A stretch of DNA of 64,000 bases from Antiaris toxicaria (GCA_035233585.1 CP141158.1:3306001-3370000), one strand, 5' to 3'. Counted from the first letter of the stretch, positions 10,778-22,550 are shown. Numbers and translations are program-made. The notes: generated by a model from the letters alone, not told the origin.

Positions 10778-12641
10778 GTAAGTTCAGACATTTAATTGTC
10801 TGTGCACGAACAAATTGATATGGTTATGTTTAGGTGGAAAAATATATTTTCCCCTAAACTATATAATTGTTTGATTTGTGATTGATGACGGGTGCACAAC
10901 TACTGGTATAGTTGTGTATTAGATTCTATGGTTTATAATATGACTGTGTAATTTATACTATTGTTACAATTGTTTCAGATTCACGAGAATCTGATTCTTT
11001 ATATTGTTATGACTGCATTGAGTATTTGTATGCTTTATAATTAATGAGGCAACCTCCCAAGAGTGTGAGGTATCATTTTAAACTGTCATGATTGCATTGA
11101 GTATTTGCATGCCTTATAATTAATGAGGCAACCTCCCAAGAATGTGAGGTATCGTTTTAAAGAAACGATGAAAATAATGAGAATAAATAAATTAAGTATA
11201 ATTTATGTACTGTTCTGTATATGTGACAAGTTTGGACGAGAGGTTCCAAACTTACTGGATTCCATTTTTATGATTCCAGATACTACGTTATGATCGTAGA
11301 GCAGTACTAATGTTTGATTAATCACAGTATTAATATGTGATGTTTACAGTCTTTATGACTGCACAATAAAGATGTTATCATATGTACACTTGAACATTAA
11401 ACAACAGGATAATGAAAACCTAATGTTTTGGCGTACCGGCCTCTCGCGAGGGGAGGTTATTTCATTGTTAAAGCAAAGACATAGCACAGATGAGGGAGAG
11501 CCAGGGTAGCTCCTAGGCCCCTCTACAGCGCGCTTTTCGGTACGATCAAAACAGGCCCATACAGAGTTAAAGTACAGATAAGATAATAAATGAACAGAAT
11601 AAATCGGAAAACTGAGCATAAAACACTTAAGACAGAATTGTTGTGTTTGATTGCAATGTGTTGCGCTAACTTATATGTTATGCGCATTTATATATATATA
11701 TGTTTATACATTACACGTTGTGCTAATTATTAAAGATATAGCACTATGGGCACGAGGCCCATACAGTTTAACGGGCGCGAGGCCCATGATATATAGGGCG
11801 CGAGGCCCATACAGTTTAACGGGCGCGAGGCCCATACAGTTTAACGGGCGCGAGGCCCATGATATATAGGGCGCGAGGCCCATACAGTTTAACGGGCGCG
11901 AGGCCCATACAGTTTAACGGGCGCGAGGCCCATGATATATAGGGCGCGAGGCCCATACAGTTTAACGGGCACGAGGCCCATGATATATAGGGCGCGAGGC
12001 CCATACAGTTTAACGGGCACGAGGCCTATGATATATAGGGCGCGAGGCCCATATAGTGTGACGGGCGCGAGCCCAGGGCGCAAGGTCCATAAACTGAAAG
12101 CAATTAATGATGTAATAAAAGATATAATGAGAAACATGAAGAAAAGAATAAATGAATATTGTATGAGCACTATCACATGATGTGAGGTTTGTGCTAACCC
12201 TATATGTGATGTTATGTTAAGACATCAGGGTAAAGTTTTAAGAGATGTCATGAGTGACATCAGAGGATACCACTGTTATTACAGTTGGTATATCTATAGT
12301 TATTCTAATTTTATAGAATACTAATAGTTATCACAATTTATGTGATTATTTGTCATTACATCAGAGTAAAGTTTAAAGAGAAGGCATGAGTTACATCAGA
12401 GTATACCACTGTTATTACAGTTGGTATATTTATAGTTATTCTAATTTTAAAAGAATACTACTAGTATAACAAATTATGTGATTATTTGTATTAATACACG
12501 ATATGTTTTTAGCAGTTATATACTACAGATAGTGTATATGTTTATATGACACAATATAACAGTATAATATACTGTTTTATGATTTATGTTTTTATGTTTG
12601 AACTTACTGGGCGTTTAGCTCACCAGTTTGTTCGTGTGCAG
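10778..12641 (+). other. Intron-like segment in L3 solo LTR
   Basis: A strong 5' splice-site block (GAG|GTAAGTTCAGACATTTA) starts at 10778. An acceptor-like block (AACTTACTGGGCG ... GTGTGCAG) ends at 12641. The same two blocks, in the same order, are present in the Tekay LTRs, the L2 LTRs and the 49656 L3 LTR. The segment holds the GGCGTACCGGCC motif (11430-11441) and the tandem array at 11748-12092. Splicing is inferred and not shown. Confidence 0.4.
11748..12092 (+). repeat. Tandem array of GGGCGCGAGGCCCAT units
   Basis: Thirteen good and two degenerate copies of a 15-bp core GGGC[GA]CGAGGCCCAT are separated alternately by ACAGTTTAAC or GATATATA, giving 25- and 23-bp units, often grouped as higher-order units. 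Each core can fold GGGC against GCCC. The array lies inside the intron-like segment of the LTR. Confidence 0.95.
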
Positions 12642-12907
12642 GTCACAAAGTTAAACAACCTGCCATTTGAGTTTATTGAGATACGGGATTGGTGGAATGG
12701 GTTGCGAATGTCATGTCAAAGGTTATGGACCCGCTATGCTTAATCCGTTAGATAGTAAGAGAGAAAGTGAGTAAGTGTAAGTATGTATATATAAAAAAAA
12801 AAAAATTTCCGCATCTTTTTATATCAATAAGAAAAGAACAAATAGTAGAAGTAAGAATAGATGTCAAGTGACAGGCCCGCGCGAGATGTTATGGGTGTCA
12901 CAAAATA

Positions 12908-13944
12908 TCCCCCACTGCCTCAGCCACCACCAAGCTGCCGTCTCCAGTTCGCAACGAGAGGCTCCTATCATGTAGACTTCTCATTTCCATGAACCCCTGC
13001 ATAGAAACACAAACATGATTAGTGGCACCCGAATCAATGACCCAAGTGTCTTTTGATTCTTCCACCAAACACGCATCCAAGTAATGAAGTTCCTTACCTT
13101 CCTTACCCTTGGCGGCTAGGAATTCCCGGCAAGCCTTCTTAAAGTGACCTACCTTCCCACAACGAAAGCATTTGGACTTTTTAGGGTCCCTGGGCTTCTT
13201 GTTCTTTTTCTTCTTCTTCCCATCCGAGACAGGAGGATTAGAAGAACTGCAAGCCGTTTGCTTTTGATTTGGCCTCTGCCTCTTCCGTGAGGGTTTGGAA
13301 GATTCCGCCAAATTGACCTCTCCTTTGGGTTGGACCGCATCCCCATCCCTGATCATCCGCTCATAAGCTTGGAGTTGCTTCATGAGCTTGGTTAGTCCTA
13401 ACTCCGTTGTTGCCAGATTGTATGCGGCCTTAAACCCCACAAAATCTTTAGACAGAGTTTTGAACACCATCTCGATCTGGGTGTTGTAGTCCAACTCAGC
13501 ACCGTTTTCGGCAGCCTCAGCAAAGAATCCCATTAGAGTGATCATATGGTCCTTTACCGGAGTACCCGCCTTTTGTTTAGAGTTCATAATGCTAGTTATA
13601 GCGGACTGTAGAGCCAACTTTTCTTGACCTCCGAACATGTCCTCCAGATTGTCCATGATCTCCCTATCAACCTGATAAGTCTCATGCTGCTTTTGTAAAG
13701 CACTCATCATGCTAGCAAGCATGTAGCATCGAGCTATATCATTGGATTCTCTCCAACGAGTATAGGCAACCGGGACCTCCTCAAGCGGTGTGTCAGGTTT
13801 TGGCCCTGGTGGGCATGGTTCGTCCAGTACGAACTTGTGTCTCTCGCAGCTGAGAACTATCAACAGATTTCTTTTTCAATCCTTATAATTATCACCATTC
13901 AGTTTATTCTTAGTAAGTATTGAAATAAGGGGTGTCGGTGACAT
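12908..13944 (-). pseudogene. Copia gag and protease start
   Basis: The likely start is the ATG at 13944 on the minus strand, 27 codons upstream of the long open stretch. A TGA at 13876-13878 stands where the copia gag motif (NYxxWKRNL) has tryptophan. The following chain has the copia gag body (IVLSCERHKFVLDEPCPPGP, TRWRESNDIARCYMLASM, MIRDGD), a Lys-rich stretch, a zinc knuckle CFRCGKVGHFKKAC (about 13130-13175), and the protease start with WVIDSGATNHV near 13015-13050. It is cut by the solo LTR within GDI and resumes at 8630. Gag packages the RNA; this copy is interrupted twice. Confidence 0.9.
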
Positions 13945-15838
13945 TTTGAACTGAAATAAAATTATACTAGACATCATTACAAAGCCCAAGCAAATATACA
14001 GATAATTTAGCAAATAAAACATACAAGTATGTTCCTACATGAAACTTGAAAAACATGTAGCATGGCAATGGTAGTTCTCAGCACCTATTGCCCCAAGCCA
14101 CCGAGGGGTGGTCATGAAAACAAATAGCCGAAATATAGACCCCGTACAATTAATATATGTTGCCTTAAATCCTCCAAGGTTAAGACATATATTAATAACC
14201 GCTTATTTGGCCACCAATTTAGTTAACAGAGCTTCTAGGGAAGGTTAATAACTAAATGAGTCTTGATTATATAACCATTGTTTACGTAGCTCGATCCACG
14301 TCCTACCAAGCCACCGAGGGGTGGTCATGAATAGGATCGTACCCGAACACCTTTTCCACATAGGAGATCCAATCTAGTATACCGGCGGTGGTAAACACCT
14401 ACCGAGGGGTGTGTCAAGGCAGAACTAATGCGAGGCGTTACCATGCTTTCACATATGGATCAACAATGGAGGTCATGGGTTTTGTTTGAAACCCTCTCCC
14501 ACTCAATATTTTGAAAAACATGCAAGTTTTGATAAATTATGTATGATCAATATAGTATGAGCGGCACTCAACTATCCTATATGACATGTTATCAAATATG
14601 CATATAAAACATCCATCAATACATATTTATACATCCATGACATATCATAGAAAAAATAATTGATAGAATAACCAAGTCATGGTTCCATCCTAGAACAAAG
14701 AAAATAAAGATTACAAAATTTTATCCAAACATTCTTTGGGTCTTGAATTTTGTTCTGTCTTCTTGTATCCATCTTTATGTAGCCTCTCCATTTATTTCTC
14801 ATCCCAAAAATTATTTAAAATTTAAATCTCTAAAATTTAAATTTCAAATTCTAATTCTAAATTCGAATTTCAAATTTAAATTTCAAATTCAAATTTTAAA
14901 CAATTTTAAACATCATGTATAATAATATGTAATTTCAAAAATTTTAAATTTTCAATTACATATTTTTAAATATGATTTAAAATTAAATCTCAAATTTAAA
15001 AATCAAAATTTTTTAATTTTTGAATCGTCACACCACCGTCCCCGAAGGTGGCAGTCGCCGTGGGCAACCCCAGCCCCACGGGGGGGCTGGCAGCCCACGG
15101 CCGCCCATGTTCAGCCCTGCCAGGCTGCAGGCCAAGCTTGTAGTGCCAGGCTGCACGCCCAGGCTGCGGCCAGCCTTGGGGAGGCCACGGCCACCCTCGT
15201 CAGCAGGCCAAACCTGCGGCCGTGGGTGGTTATGGCCTGCACAGGGACTGCCGCAGCCCCATCCTGCCCGAGGGCTGGGGCTGCAGCCCCACCAAGGCCT
15301 GATGGCTTATCCCGAAGGGTCATGTCTCAATTTTCGTGCCATATTCCAATTTATCTATTAGGCTCTCCAAAAATTAATTTGAATCCCAATTAAATTGAAA
15401 TTTTCCACACAATCAAAATTTCAACTTTTAAATCAAATTTAACTTTTGGGAAAAATAAATTACGGTCTTCAATCTTCAATCTCCTCCAAGAATAATTACA
15501 TAAAATTTCCTAAACCATTTCCGGTGTACAAAAATTCTAACCATAATAATTCTAAGAGACAAAAATTAAAATCCATAGGAAAATTACAGTGCTAATAAAC
15601 TGCTCCCATGGTTACATAAAAAATCCTAGATACAATTTTTTCTAAATTCTAAGGAACCATAACCAGCATAAACAAGCATGCTTATAATAATCGAAAAATT
15701 AAAATAACCACATACTTTATACATAATACATGATAATAACATAAAGGAACCCTAGAATGCCACTCTCTAAATATCAAATCCATACATAAATAAAAAGACT
15801 AAGTAATTGTCTAATTTATGTATATGGCATAGTCATGA
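13945..15838 (-). other. Copia 5' leader, unusually long, with hairpin repeats and a GC-rich island
   Basis: This stretch of about 1.9 kb between PBS and gag has no credible ORF. It holds a repeated hairpin motif (AAGCCACCGAGGGGTGGTCATGAA at 14095-14118 and 14308-14331, with a shorter ACCGAGGGGTG at 14401). It also holds low-complexity A/T runs (14800-15015) and an abrupt GC-rich block (about 15025-15320) of CCAGGCTGC/GCAGCCCCA-type units. The packaging and dimerisation signals of such elements normally lie in this region, which is the likely role of the hairpins (inference). Confidence 0.6.
15025..15320. repeat. GC-rich island in copia leader
   Basis: A sharply bounded, GC-rich, repeat-like block sits in otherwise very AT-rich leader DNA. 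Short motifs recur (GGGCTGGCAGCCCACGG, CCAGGCTGCA, GCCCAGGCTGCGGCC). The open frames across it on both strands are Ala/Pro/Gly-rich and unsupported. It could be captured foreign sequence or an expanded repeat. Confidence 0.6.
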
Positions 15839-15855
15839 GATGGCTCTGATAATAA
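15839..15855 (-). other. Primer-binding site of copia element
   Basis: The minus strand reads TTATTATCAGAGCCATC directly after the LTR end (TTTTCCTACA). It matches the initiator-Met tRNA 3' end (TGGTATCAGAGCCA) except at the first bases. Confidence 0.75.
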
Positions 15856-16225
15856 TTGTAGGAAAATAAATAGGAAAAACATATCAGAGTGGCGCAGCGG
15901 AACAATAAAAAATTTTTAGATCGTTAAATATCTCATGATGCCATATACAATAAACCAACAACAATTAAAACTCATACCTCAAGGACACCAATCTTGCAGG
16001 AGGAGAATGACCGGAGGGCTTCAACCAACTAGCCTTCTCTACTATTCTCCAATTCCTAAATTACTGAGTGTGTGGGCACTCTGAACCTCGATCAGTATGC
16101 TAGCACTGCTAGTCTTCTTCCGACCACCCAGATCTCTAAAGAACTTATTGTCACGGTGGGCTGTGCAACAATAAGCCTGCTCACCTGAGAGTCTGTGGTC
16201 TAAGAGAAATAGAGTGGCAGGACCT

Positions 16226-16235
16226 CTATTTATAG
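16226..16235 (-). promoter_or_regulatory. TATA box of copia 5' LTR
   Basis: The minus strand reads CTATAAATAG, at the homologous position to 3905-3914 in the 3' LTR and about 370 bp before the PBS side of the LTR. Confidence 0.6.
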
Positions 16236-16832
16236 ACCTGCATGAGGTGATTCTCTGAATTCGAATTGGATTAGGAGAAGATATTCTCCCTTATCCACAA
16301 GCATAAAATATGAATTTTCCAAGGGAAAATCCCAACAATAAAATTCGACCACTTTAGGATAAATCTAATCCAAATCTAAACAAGATTTTAACTAGAATTT
16401 TATCTCCCTTTTTCAACCAAAAAATCTGAAAATTCTAAGGAGAAAATCTCCACAAAAATTCGGCCACTTTTGGATAAGGGAGAATCAAAATTCCACTAGG
16501 ATTTTCAAGCTTGAATCTTATCTCATCCTTATCCAAAATAACCGAAAATCTCCTAGGAGATTCACTTCAAAATTCGGCCATTATCTGGGAGGAGAGAATC
16601 CAAATTCAACTGGGATTGAAACTTGAATTTTTCCTTGAACCTTATCTACAAAAAATCTGAAAATCTATTAAGGATAATCCTTAAAATTTTCGCCCATCTT
16701 TAGTTAGGATTTGGATTCAAAATTTAAGTAGGATTCTAACAAGATTATCCTCTTCATATCCAACTCAAATTCGAATTCCATTTCTTATGGATTTACCACA
16801 ATAAATTCGAATCCCACTTGGACTATGATTCA

Positions 16833-16886
16833 AAATTTGAATTTCAAATTTCAAATTCGAATTTCAAATTCAAATTTGAATTTCAA

Positions 16887-16936
<50 letters not shown>

Positions 16937-17037
16937 AAAATTCAAAATTCAAAATTCAAAATTCAAAATTCAAAATTCAAAATTTCAAATTTCAAATTTC
17001 AAATTTCAAATTTCAAATTTCAAATTTCAAATTTTAA
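16833..17037. repeat. AT-rich minisatellite in copia 5' LTR
   Basis: Tandem TTTCAAATTC / AAATTCA / AAATTTC units. The ORFs across it are repeat artefacts. Confidence 0.85.
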
Positions 17038-18344
17038 AATCCACAAAACAGTTGTATTTCAAATTCTTGTTCTCATGGATAATTTTCTACAACTCCAATC
17101 CAATCTCAAATAAAATCATGGCAACTTTATTTGGAGTTCAAATAATTGTGTACTCTATTATCCAAAACAAAATCTGAATCTAACCGGAGAGAATCTTGTC
17201 TACCATCCTAATCCTATGTCAACACCATCCATACACAATAAACTAGCCAATAGCATACACAAATCAATTTTGCCAAACGTTAAGGAATTATGTGGAGCTA
17301 GTAAAGGGACTGATTGGACATATATAATCGGACTCCGCAAATCCATATGATCATCATTCTTTACCGAACAACTCAATCATATGATCACTAATTTCAGAGT
17401 CACACCACTATAAACCTGAAACTGAACTCCCAATTATATACCGTATTACGTAAGCCTGTGACAAGCTATCGTCCAATGACCTTGTCATATATGCAGAACC
17501 CTCATATGATATCCATGATCAGCCTTAGGTTAAAGTCCGTTTAATCCTACTGATCAGGCTATCTTAAAGTTTCATTATACTACCGAATTAAGAAAATGAT
17601 TATTCATCATATGTGAATAAGAAGTCATCCGCCCAGCAGACGACCCAAGGCCTTGTCCATTTTCACATTCAGTATAATACCTTTAAGAGGATACCCTTAA
17701 CTCCTCATTAGAGCTATGATTTTCCGATATCTGTAAACAAACCCTTCATCGTATACAAGTCATGCACCCAATGAACCGGTCTATAAGCTCACTACCTCTG
17801 AGACGCTTTAGCCATTGGAACATCAAAGTACACAAGTCATATACATGAAGCTGTCCTTTTACTTAGGATTAAGGTTACTGCACAATGAACGTCAAAAGCA
17901 GATTGATCCACTCAAAGCGGACTTCGTAGATCAATCACGCTTTAGTCTCGGTTTAATATGTCACCACCAACCAACATATCTATGTCTCTACTTAGGAGTC
18001 CAGCTCCACAGTCAAGACAAACTGTCCCCTCCAAGGCTTTAGACAACATAATAGTCTTAACATGAGATAGATGCTCGGTCTAACCCCATAGACTACAGAC
18101 CATAGTTTAGACCGCTAACTTTAGAACATTGTTTTCTCGCATACATAAGTCCATTGCATGCAACGTTCTAACAGTTTAACACAAGCAGTCAGGGAACCAT
18201 ATTTGCTTACATTTATTTTAACATGTAAATAAAACGAGGACAGATAGCAATGTAATGAATAACCTCTATATATAATTTTATTATTCAGTTCAAAATAAAT
18301 ACATCAAAATGTCTTTAATGCTTCGGACATTTCCTAACAGAAAC

Positions 18345-20081
18345 CTATTACATGTTTTACTTGAGATGTGAGTTTTGTTAACCTCACTATAATGCCTTGT
18401 GTATCTATATGTTTTCATGTGCTTGATACTTGTCTATCATGTGTACCTGAATATCTACCTAATACATGAAATTCTACATACATAACATGAACTTGACAAA
18501 CAACGTCTGACATACACGCCAGTCAACAAAACATAACATCATAAAGCATGACATGACATAACATCATAAAGCATGACATGATTGCCCATGTTGTAGTCAA
18601 GACAATACTTGAACTTACAGAAAGTCTGCTAACGTGAGCCTCTACTGATCTGGGACTGCTGTCTCGGGGTGTCTGGCTTAAACTCCTATAAAAGAAATAA
18701 TCGTTGATTATTTCCAACGTTCATCTTATACTTGAGACATGGCAAAATATGAAAAATCATATTTCCAGACTCTTTTTTTTTTAGCTTCGAACACGCCCTC
18801 CTACACGGGCGTGTTCGTGGCCGTGTAATCCTCTGGACTTGCGTGCATGGCCATGTAATTCGTGCAAAGTGGCCGTGTAACTCATGCATGTGTACACGGG
18901 TGTCTACACGGCCGTGTTTCTAGCCGTGTTTCCCTACTATCGAACATGGTCTGTTACATGCCCTTCCTCGACCGCGTGCCATTCTACACGACCCGATACA
19001 CGGTCGTGTTCTTGTCCGTGTAACACTCGGGTCTCAAATTCTCTCGAAACACGGTCGTGTATGTGGGCATGTTCAGGGCCGTGTTCTCAACACACCCGTG
19101 TTCATCCCAAAATCCTGATTCTAAATCCGAAATCCGCACCTCTGTTTTTCTAAGGCTTCCATGGCCTTTGTTCTGCTTTTTGCACTCAAAATCGATCTCT
19201 ATAAGACCATTTCATGGTATAAACTGTATTTCTACAATCATCAATCCATGGTTTCATAAGCAAAATTTCACATTTTGCTTCCACCAAAATCTTGACTCAA
19301 CACTTAAAAATCAAAACTTTCTTAAAGAGAACTCACTGAAACTTAGTTTTCTAAACCATCAACTCATGAATTCGTGCTTAACAATAACTAAACTTGAACC
19401 ATGTTTCGATTTAACTGAAAATCTCAACATTCAATACTCACATTCTCTTTTTCCACTCAAAACAACCCAGATTTTTCATCCGAAAACGAGAGAGAGAGAA
19501 TGGTTACCTTGCTTGAAACTTGAGAATGTCTTGTTGTGAAATCTTGGACTGAAAACTTAGATGATTTGCTTGCTTGAAGAGAGAATCCGAAACTGTTGAA
19601 AGGAAACGCAGAGGATGATTTTCCTCTTCTGCTCTTTCTCTCTCTCTCTTTCTCCCTCTCTCTCTCTCTCTGCTCGCCCCCTTCGTTTGCAGTAAAAAGG
19701 AAGTGAATTAATTCACTTGGCAGCTGATAAGCCTCCTCTCACGTGCTCTCTTATCTCTCTTACTCTTTTCTTTAATTTCTTGTAGAGAAATTTACAATTG
19801 CTTGGCTAATCTTAGCTATTTATCAAGGTAGCTTACATGTGAGCCATTAATCTCTTAATATGTATTTTCCATATACTTTTCTAATGAATTTAAAACATCA
19901 TAATTTAAATTAATGTTTAGCTTTTACACTATGTTCATTAATTCATTGTCAAATTTTGACTAAAATCCAGCTAATCAAAATTTTCATCTGCTCTATATTC
20001 TGTAACATGTCTTATCATGAATATACATTTACATATCTTGTACAAAATTTTCCAAGAACGATAAATTTCTCAGTTATCACA
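18345..20081 (-). repeat. 5' LTR of outer gypsy element (family L2), 5' portion
   Basis: This continues 2755-3534 on the other side of the copia insertion. On the minus strand the LTR begins TGTGATAACTGAG at 20081. It carries the donor block (minus GTAAGTTCAAG, G at 18618), the ACACGGCCGTGT palindrome region (18795-19105) and a CT-rich tract (19627-19675). Combined LTR length is about 2.5 kb, equal to the solo L2 LTR at 21043-23528. Confidence 0.88.
18795..19105. repeat. ACACGGCCGTGT palindrome cluster (outer L2 LTR)
   Basis: Many variants of the self-complementary 12-mer ACACGGCCGTGT and its halves (ACACGG, CCGTGT) occur at irregular spacing. One exact copy is at 18905-18916. The homologous clusters in the other L2 LTRs have different sets of intact palindromes. 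Confidence 0.85.
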
Positions 20082-21042
20082 TAGAGAGTACTATTATTTA
20101 GTATAATAGTGATTTATTGTCACTTATGTTAATAGTGATTTATTGTCACTTATAATAGTGATTTATTATATATAAAAGAAATATGTACAAAAAATTGATC
20201 CTACTTTGTCATCTGACAATTTTAGTCTATATAATAAATAATGAGATCGCTTCATTAATAATGATAAAAAAGTAATTTCAAATAGCATACAATAAGAGTT
20301 GATGGACCCTACAAGTTCTCTATATTCTTCTGTTAAAATCAAGTTTGATGGGGTTGTTTGTGGTACAATTTCTGTCTTATCTCCCAAGAGAAATAAAAGC
20401 ATTAACACCTTGGCCATGGATAGGAACTACTCCGTAAAAATAGTTATAATTTTTCAAAGGACACGGAAAACATAGAAAATAGTTGGGTTCTAATGAACTA
20501 CACCCCCCTCCCCCCCTTTTTTTTTTCCTTTTTATTGTGTATCATCATGGAAATTCCCATATAAGCAGATTATAGACTATTTTAATATATTTTTTAGGTG
20601 ACAGTTTTCTTTTTGTCATTTAAGTGCATCAAGTAAAAAATAAATAAATCTAATGTATCTTTGACTTGTAAAGAATGTGAAGGAAGATAGAGAAATTCAT
20701 TGTGCAGACATAAGACATTGGAATAGGCATATGGCGTGACACACAATAGTTATAGCCTAATATCTATAGCCAATCAAAGCTCCATATCCAGTGATCATGT
20801 GTAACACAGGAAATGATGAGAGGTGGGTCCTTCAAATCAACAACAACAAATTTAAAATTAACAAGTAAAAGACACACAATGAACTGGGGTTGTGCATTTC
20901 CTTTAATAGTCACAATGGGTCATTTTTGGCAAAAATGACAAAAAAAAAAACATCTCCACAACACTAACTTGAGATAATTTATCTTTGGTTTTATTTAACT
21001 TGAGATAATTTATTTGCTTTTGCTTTTGGTTTTTAATTTTTT
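20082..21042. other. AT-rich spacer with a small tandem repeat
   Basis: No convincing gene. Positions 20093-20168 hold three tandem copies of a roughly 24-bp unit (TAATAGTGATTTATTGTCACT). A C-run/T-run junction lies at about 20503-20528. A short minus-strand open frame at 20166-20417 has a weak copia-like YRELVGSIN string, too short to assign. Confidence 0.5.
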
Positions 21043-21442
21043 TGTGGTGACCCACCCTACTGTCGAGGTTCTATAGTACTATTACAGTCAACTCTGTAGT
21101 TAACCGCAATAGTATGCAGGCCTCTAGGGTCGCTAGCATCATGCTTAACTTGAAAATTGCTTGAAAATTTTACGGAATAAATTTTTTTTTTCTTAACATA
21201 ACAACTTGTTCAAGAATGTGATAAGGAAATCATGTTAACAAAATAATATGTACATGAATTCATGATTCTCCTATCACATAATCTTGACTTGAAATCGTGT
21301 TCTTGAATTTACATGTTTAAATCTTTCAAAATTGCACAGCGAAATACTAATGGTAGGACCACAATCCCTCGCCCAATTCCCCTTGGCATATACATACCAT
21401 GTCCGTCGTCCACCGTATACTACTGGTGAACAGGTCTCTTAC

Positions 21443-22062
21443 CTACAATATGTGAACAAACTAGTGAGTTATGGGCTCAGTAAGTTCAAACATAAGAACA
21501 TGAATCATAACATGTAATGCTGTGCTCATGCATGAAACTTGACTCTGAATAAACATGCTCATGGCTGAAAGTTAAGTCTTAGGACATTATCTGAAATTAA
21601 GTTCTGGTTTTGGGCCCCTGATTGGTCGTACCGAAATGTTAGCATGACTGAGAGCAATACTTTAGTGCTGACCTCCTCAGCCTTAACTGAAGCTGAATAT
21701 GAAAACCTCCCCATGGGTTGAGAGGCCGGTATGCCAATGACTGGTTTAATTATCGTCTTGTCTGAAGTTCCATTGGGTAGCATACTGATTGGCCCACAGT
21801 AGGAACCTATTATATGTTTTACTTGGGGTGTGAGTTTTATTAAACATACTAAGGTACCTTGTGTACCTATATGTTTTCGTGTACTTGATGCTTGTCTGAC
21901 ATGTGTACTTGAAACATAAAATTTTACATGCATGACATGAGCCTGACATGAGTATCGTGATGTAGACAATCAATGTCTAAAATACACGTCATACAACAAA
22001 ACATAGTATCATAAACATAACATGATTGTCCACGTTGCAGTCAGGACAATGCTTGAACTTAC
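21443..22062 (-). other. Intron-like segment in L2 solo LTR
   Basis: On the minus strand a donor-like GTAAGTTCAAGC starts at 22062. An acceptor-like block (GAACTTACTGAGCCC ... ATATTGTAG then GTAAG) ends at 21443, 620 bp later. In the outer L2 copy the same span, with the copia insertion removed, is about 639 bp (18618 to 3170). The segment contains the conserved GGCATACCGGCC-type motif near 21730. Confidence 0.4.
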
Positions 22063-22234
22063 CAAAAGTCTGCTAGCGTGAGCCTCTATTGGTCTGGAAC
22101 TGCTACCTCGGGATGTCTGGCTTGAACTCCTATAAAAGAAATAATCATTGATTATTTCTAACATTCATCTTATACTTGAAACATGGCAAAATATGAAAAA
22201 TCATATTTCCAGACTCTCTTTTTTTTACTTCGAA

Positions 22235-22550
22235 CATGCCCTCCTACACGGGTGTGTTCATGGCCGTGTAATCCTCTGGACTTAAATGTGCATGGCCGTG
22301 TAATTCATGCAATATGACCGTGTAATTCATGCGTGCTTACACGGGTGGCTACACAGCCGTGTTTCTGGCCGTGTTTTCCTACTGTCGGACATGGTCTGTT
22401 ATACGCCCTTCTCATGACCGTGTGCCCTTTGACACGGCCCGATACACGACCGTATTCTTGGCCATGTACCTCTCGGGTCTCAATTCTCTCGAAACATGAT
22501 CATACATGTGGGCATGTTCGGGGTCATGTTCTGAACACGCCCGTGTTCAT
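22235..22550. repeat. ACACGGCCGTGT palindrome cluster (L2 solo LTR)
   Basis: This is the decayed version of the cluster at 18795-19105. Most palindromes carry C-to-T or G-to-A changes (for example CATGGCCGTGTAA). Confidence 0.8.

Larger units (their letters stand above)
8631..12902 (+). mobile_element. Solo LTR (family L3) inserted in copia gag-pol, TSD AAATA
   Basis: The 4272-bp element begins TGTAACAGTCGG and ends GGGTGTCACA. It is flanked by AAATA at 8626-8630 and 12903-12907. Copia protein similarity stops at 12908 and resumes at 8630, which defines the ends. No gag or pol lies inside, so it is a single LTR, probably left by LTR-LTR recombination of a gypsy element. It shares U3 repeats, TATA, a GC-rich leader, W-boxes and the donor/acceptor blocks with the L3 LTR at 49656-54176, but is clearly diverged from it in the 3' half. 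Confidence 0.93.
3535..18339 (-). mobile_element. Full-length Ty1/copia element nested in L2 LTR and interrupted by a solo LTR
   Basis: Two direct LTRs (3535-5970 and 15857-18339) share the ends TGTAGGAAAATAAA and TTTCCTAACA. They flank a minus-strand gag-pol, a PBS (15839-15855) and a PPT (5971-5985). The flanks are GGAAC on the left and GAAAC on the right, a 5-bp target duplication with one change. The uninterrupted L2 copy at about 21800 reads AGTAGGAACCTATT across the insertion point and so shows the empty site. Removing the internal solo LTR (8631-12902) and its TSD leaves about 10.5 kb. Frameshifts, stops and an RNase H deletion make it non-autonomous. Confidence 0.93.
15857..18339 (-). 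repeat. Copia 5' LTR
   Basis: 2483 bp, the partner of 3535-5970, with the same termini and gene-free content. The TATA box lies at 16226-16235 (minus CTATAAATAG). The A/T minisatellite at 16833-17037 has a more homogenised arrangement (long runs of the 7-bp unit AAATTTC) than in the 3' LTR, so this is where the two LTRs differ most. Confidence 0.93.

Noticed and set aside
11748..12092. Regular repeats and spacers resembling a CRISPR array
   Set aside because: The spacers are only two recurring sequences, the unit is short, the context is a plant LTR, and there are no cas genes.
15020..15361. Pro/Gly-rich ORF in the copia leader
   Set aside because: The GC-rich island is open on both strands and lies in a non-coding leader.
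20166..20417. Possible copia RT fragment (YRELVGSIN) on the minus strand
   Set aside because: One short motif without the rest of RT, and no neighbouring element that fits.
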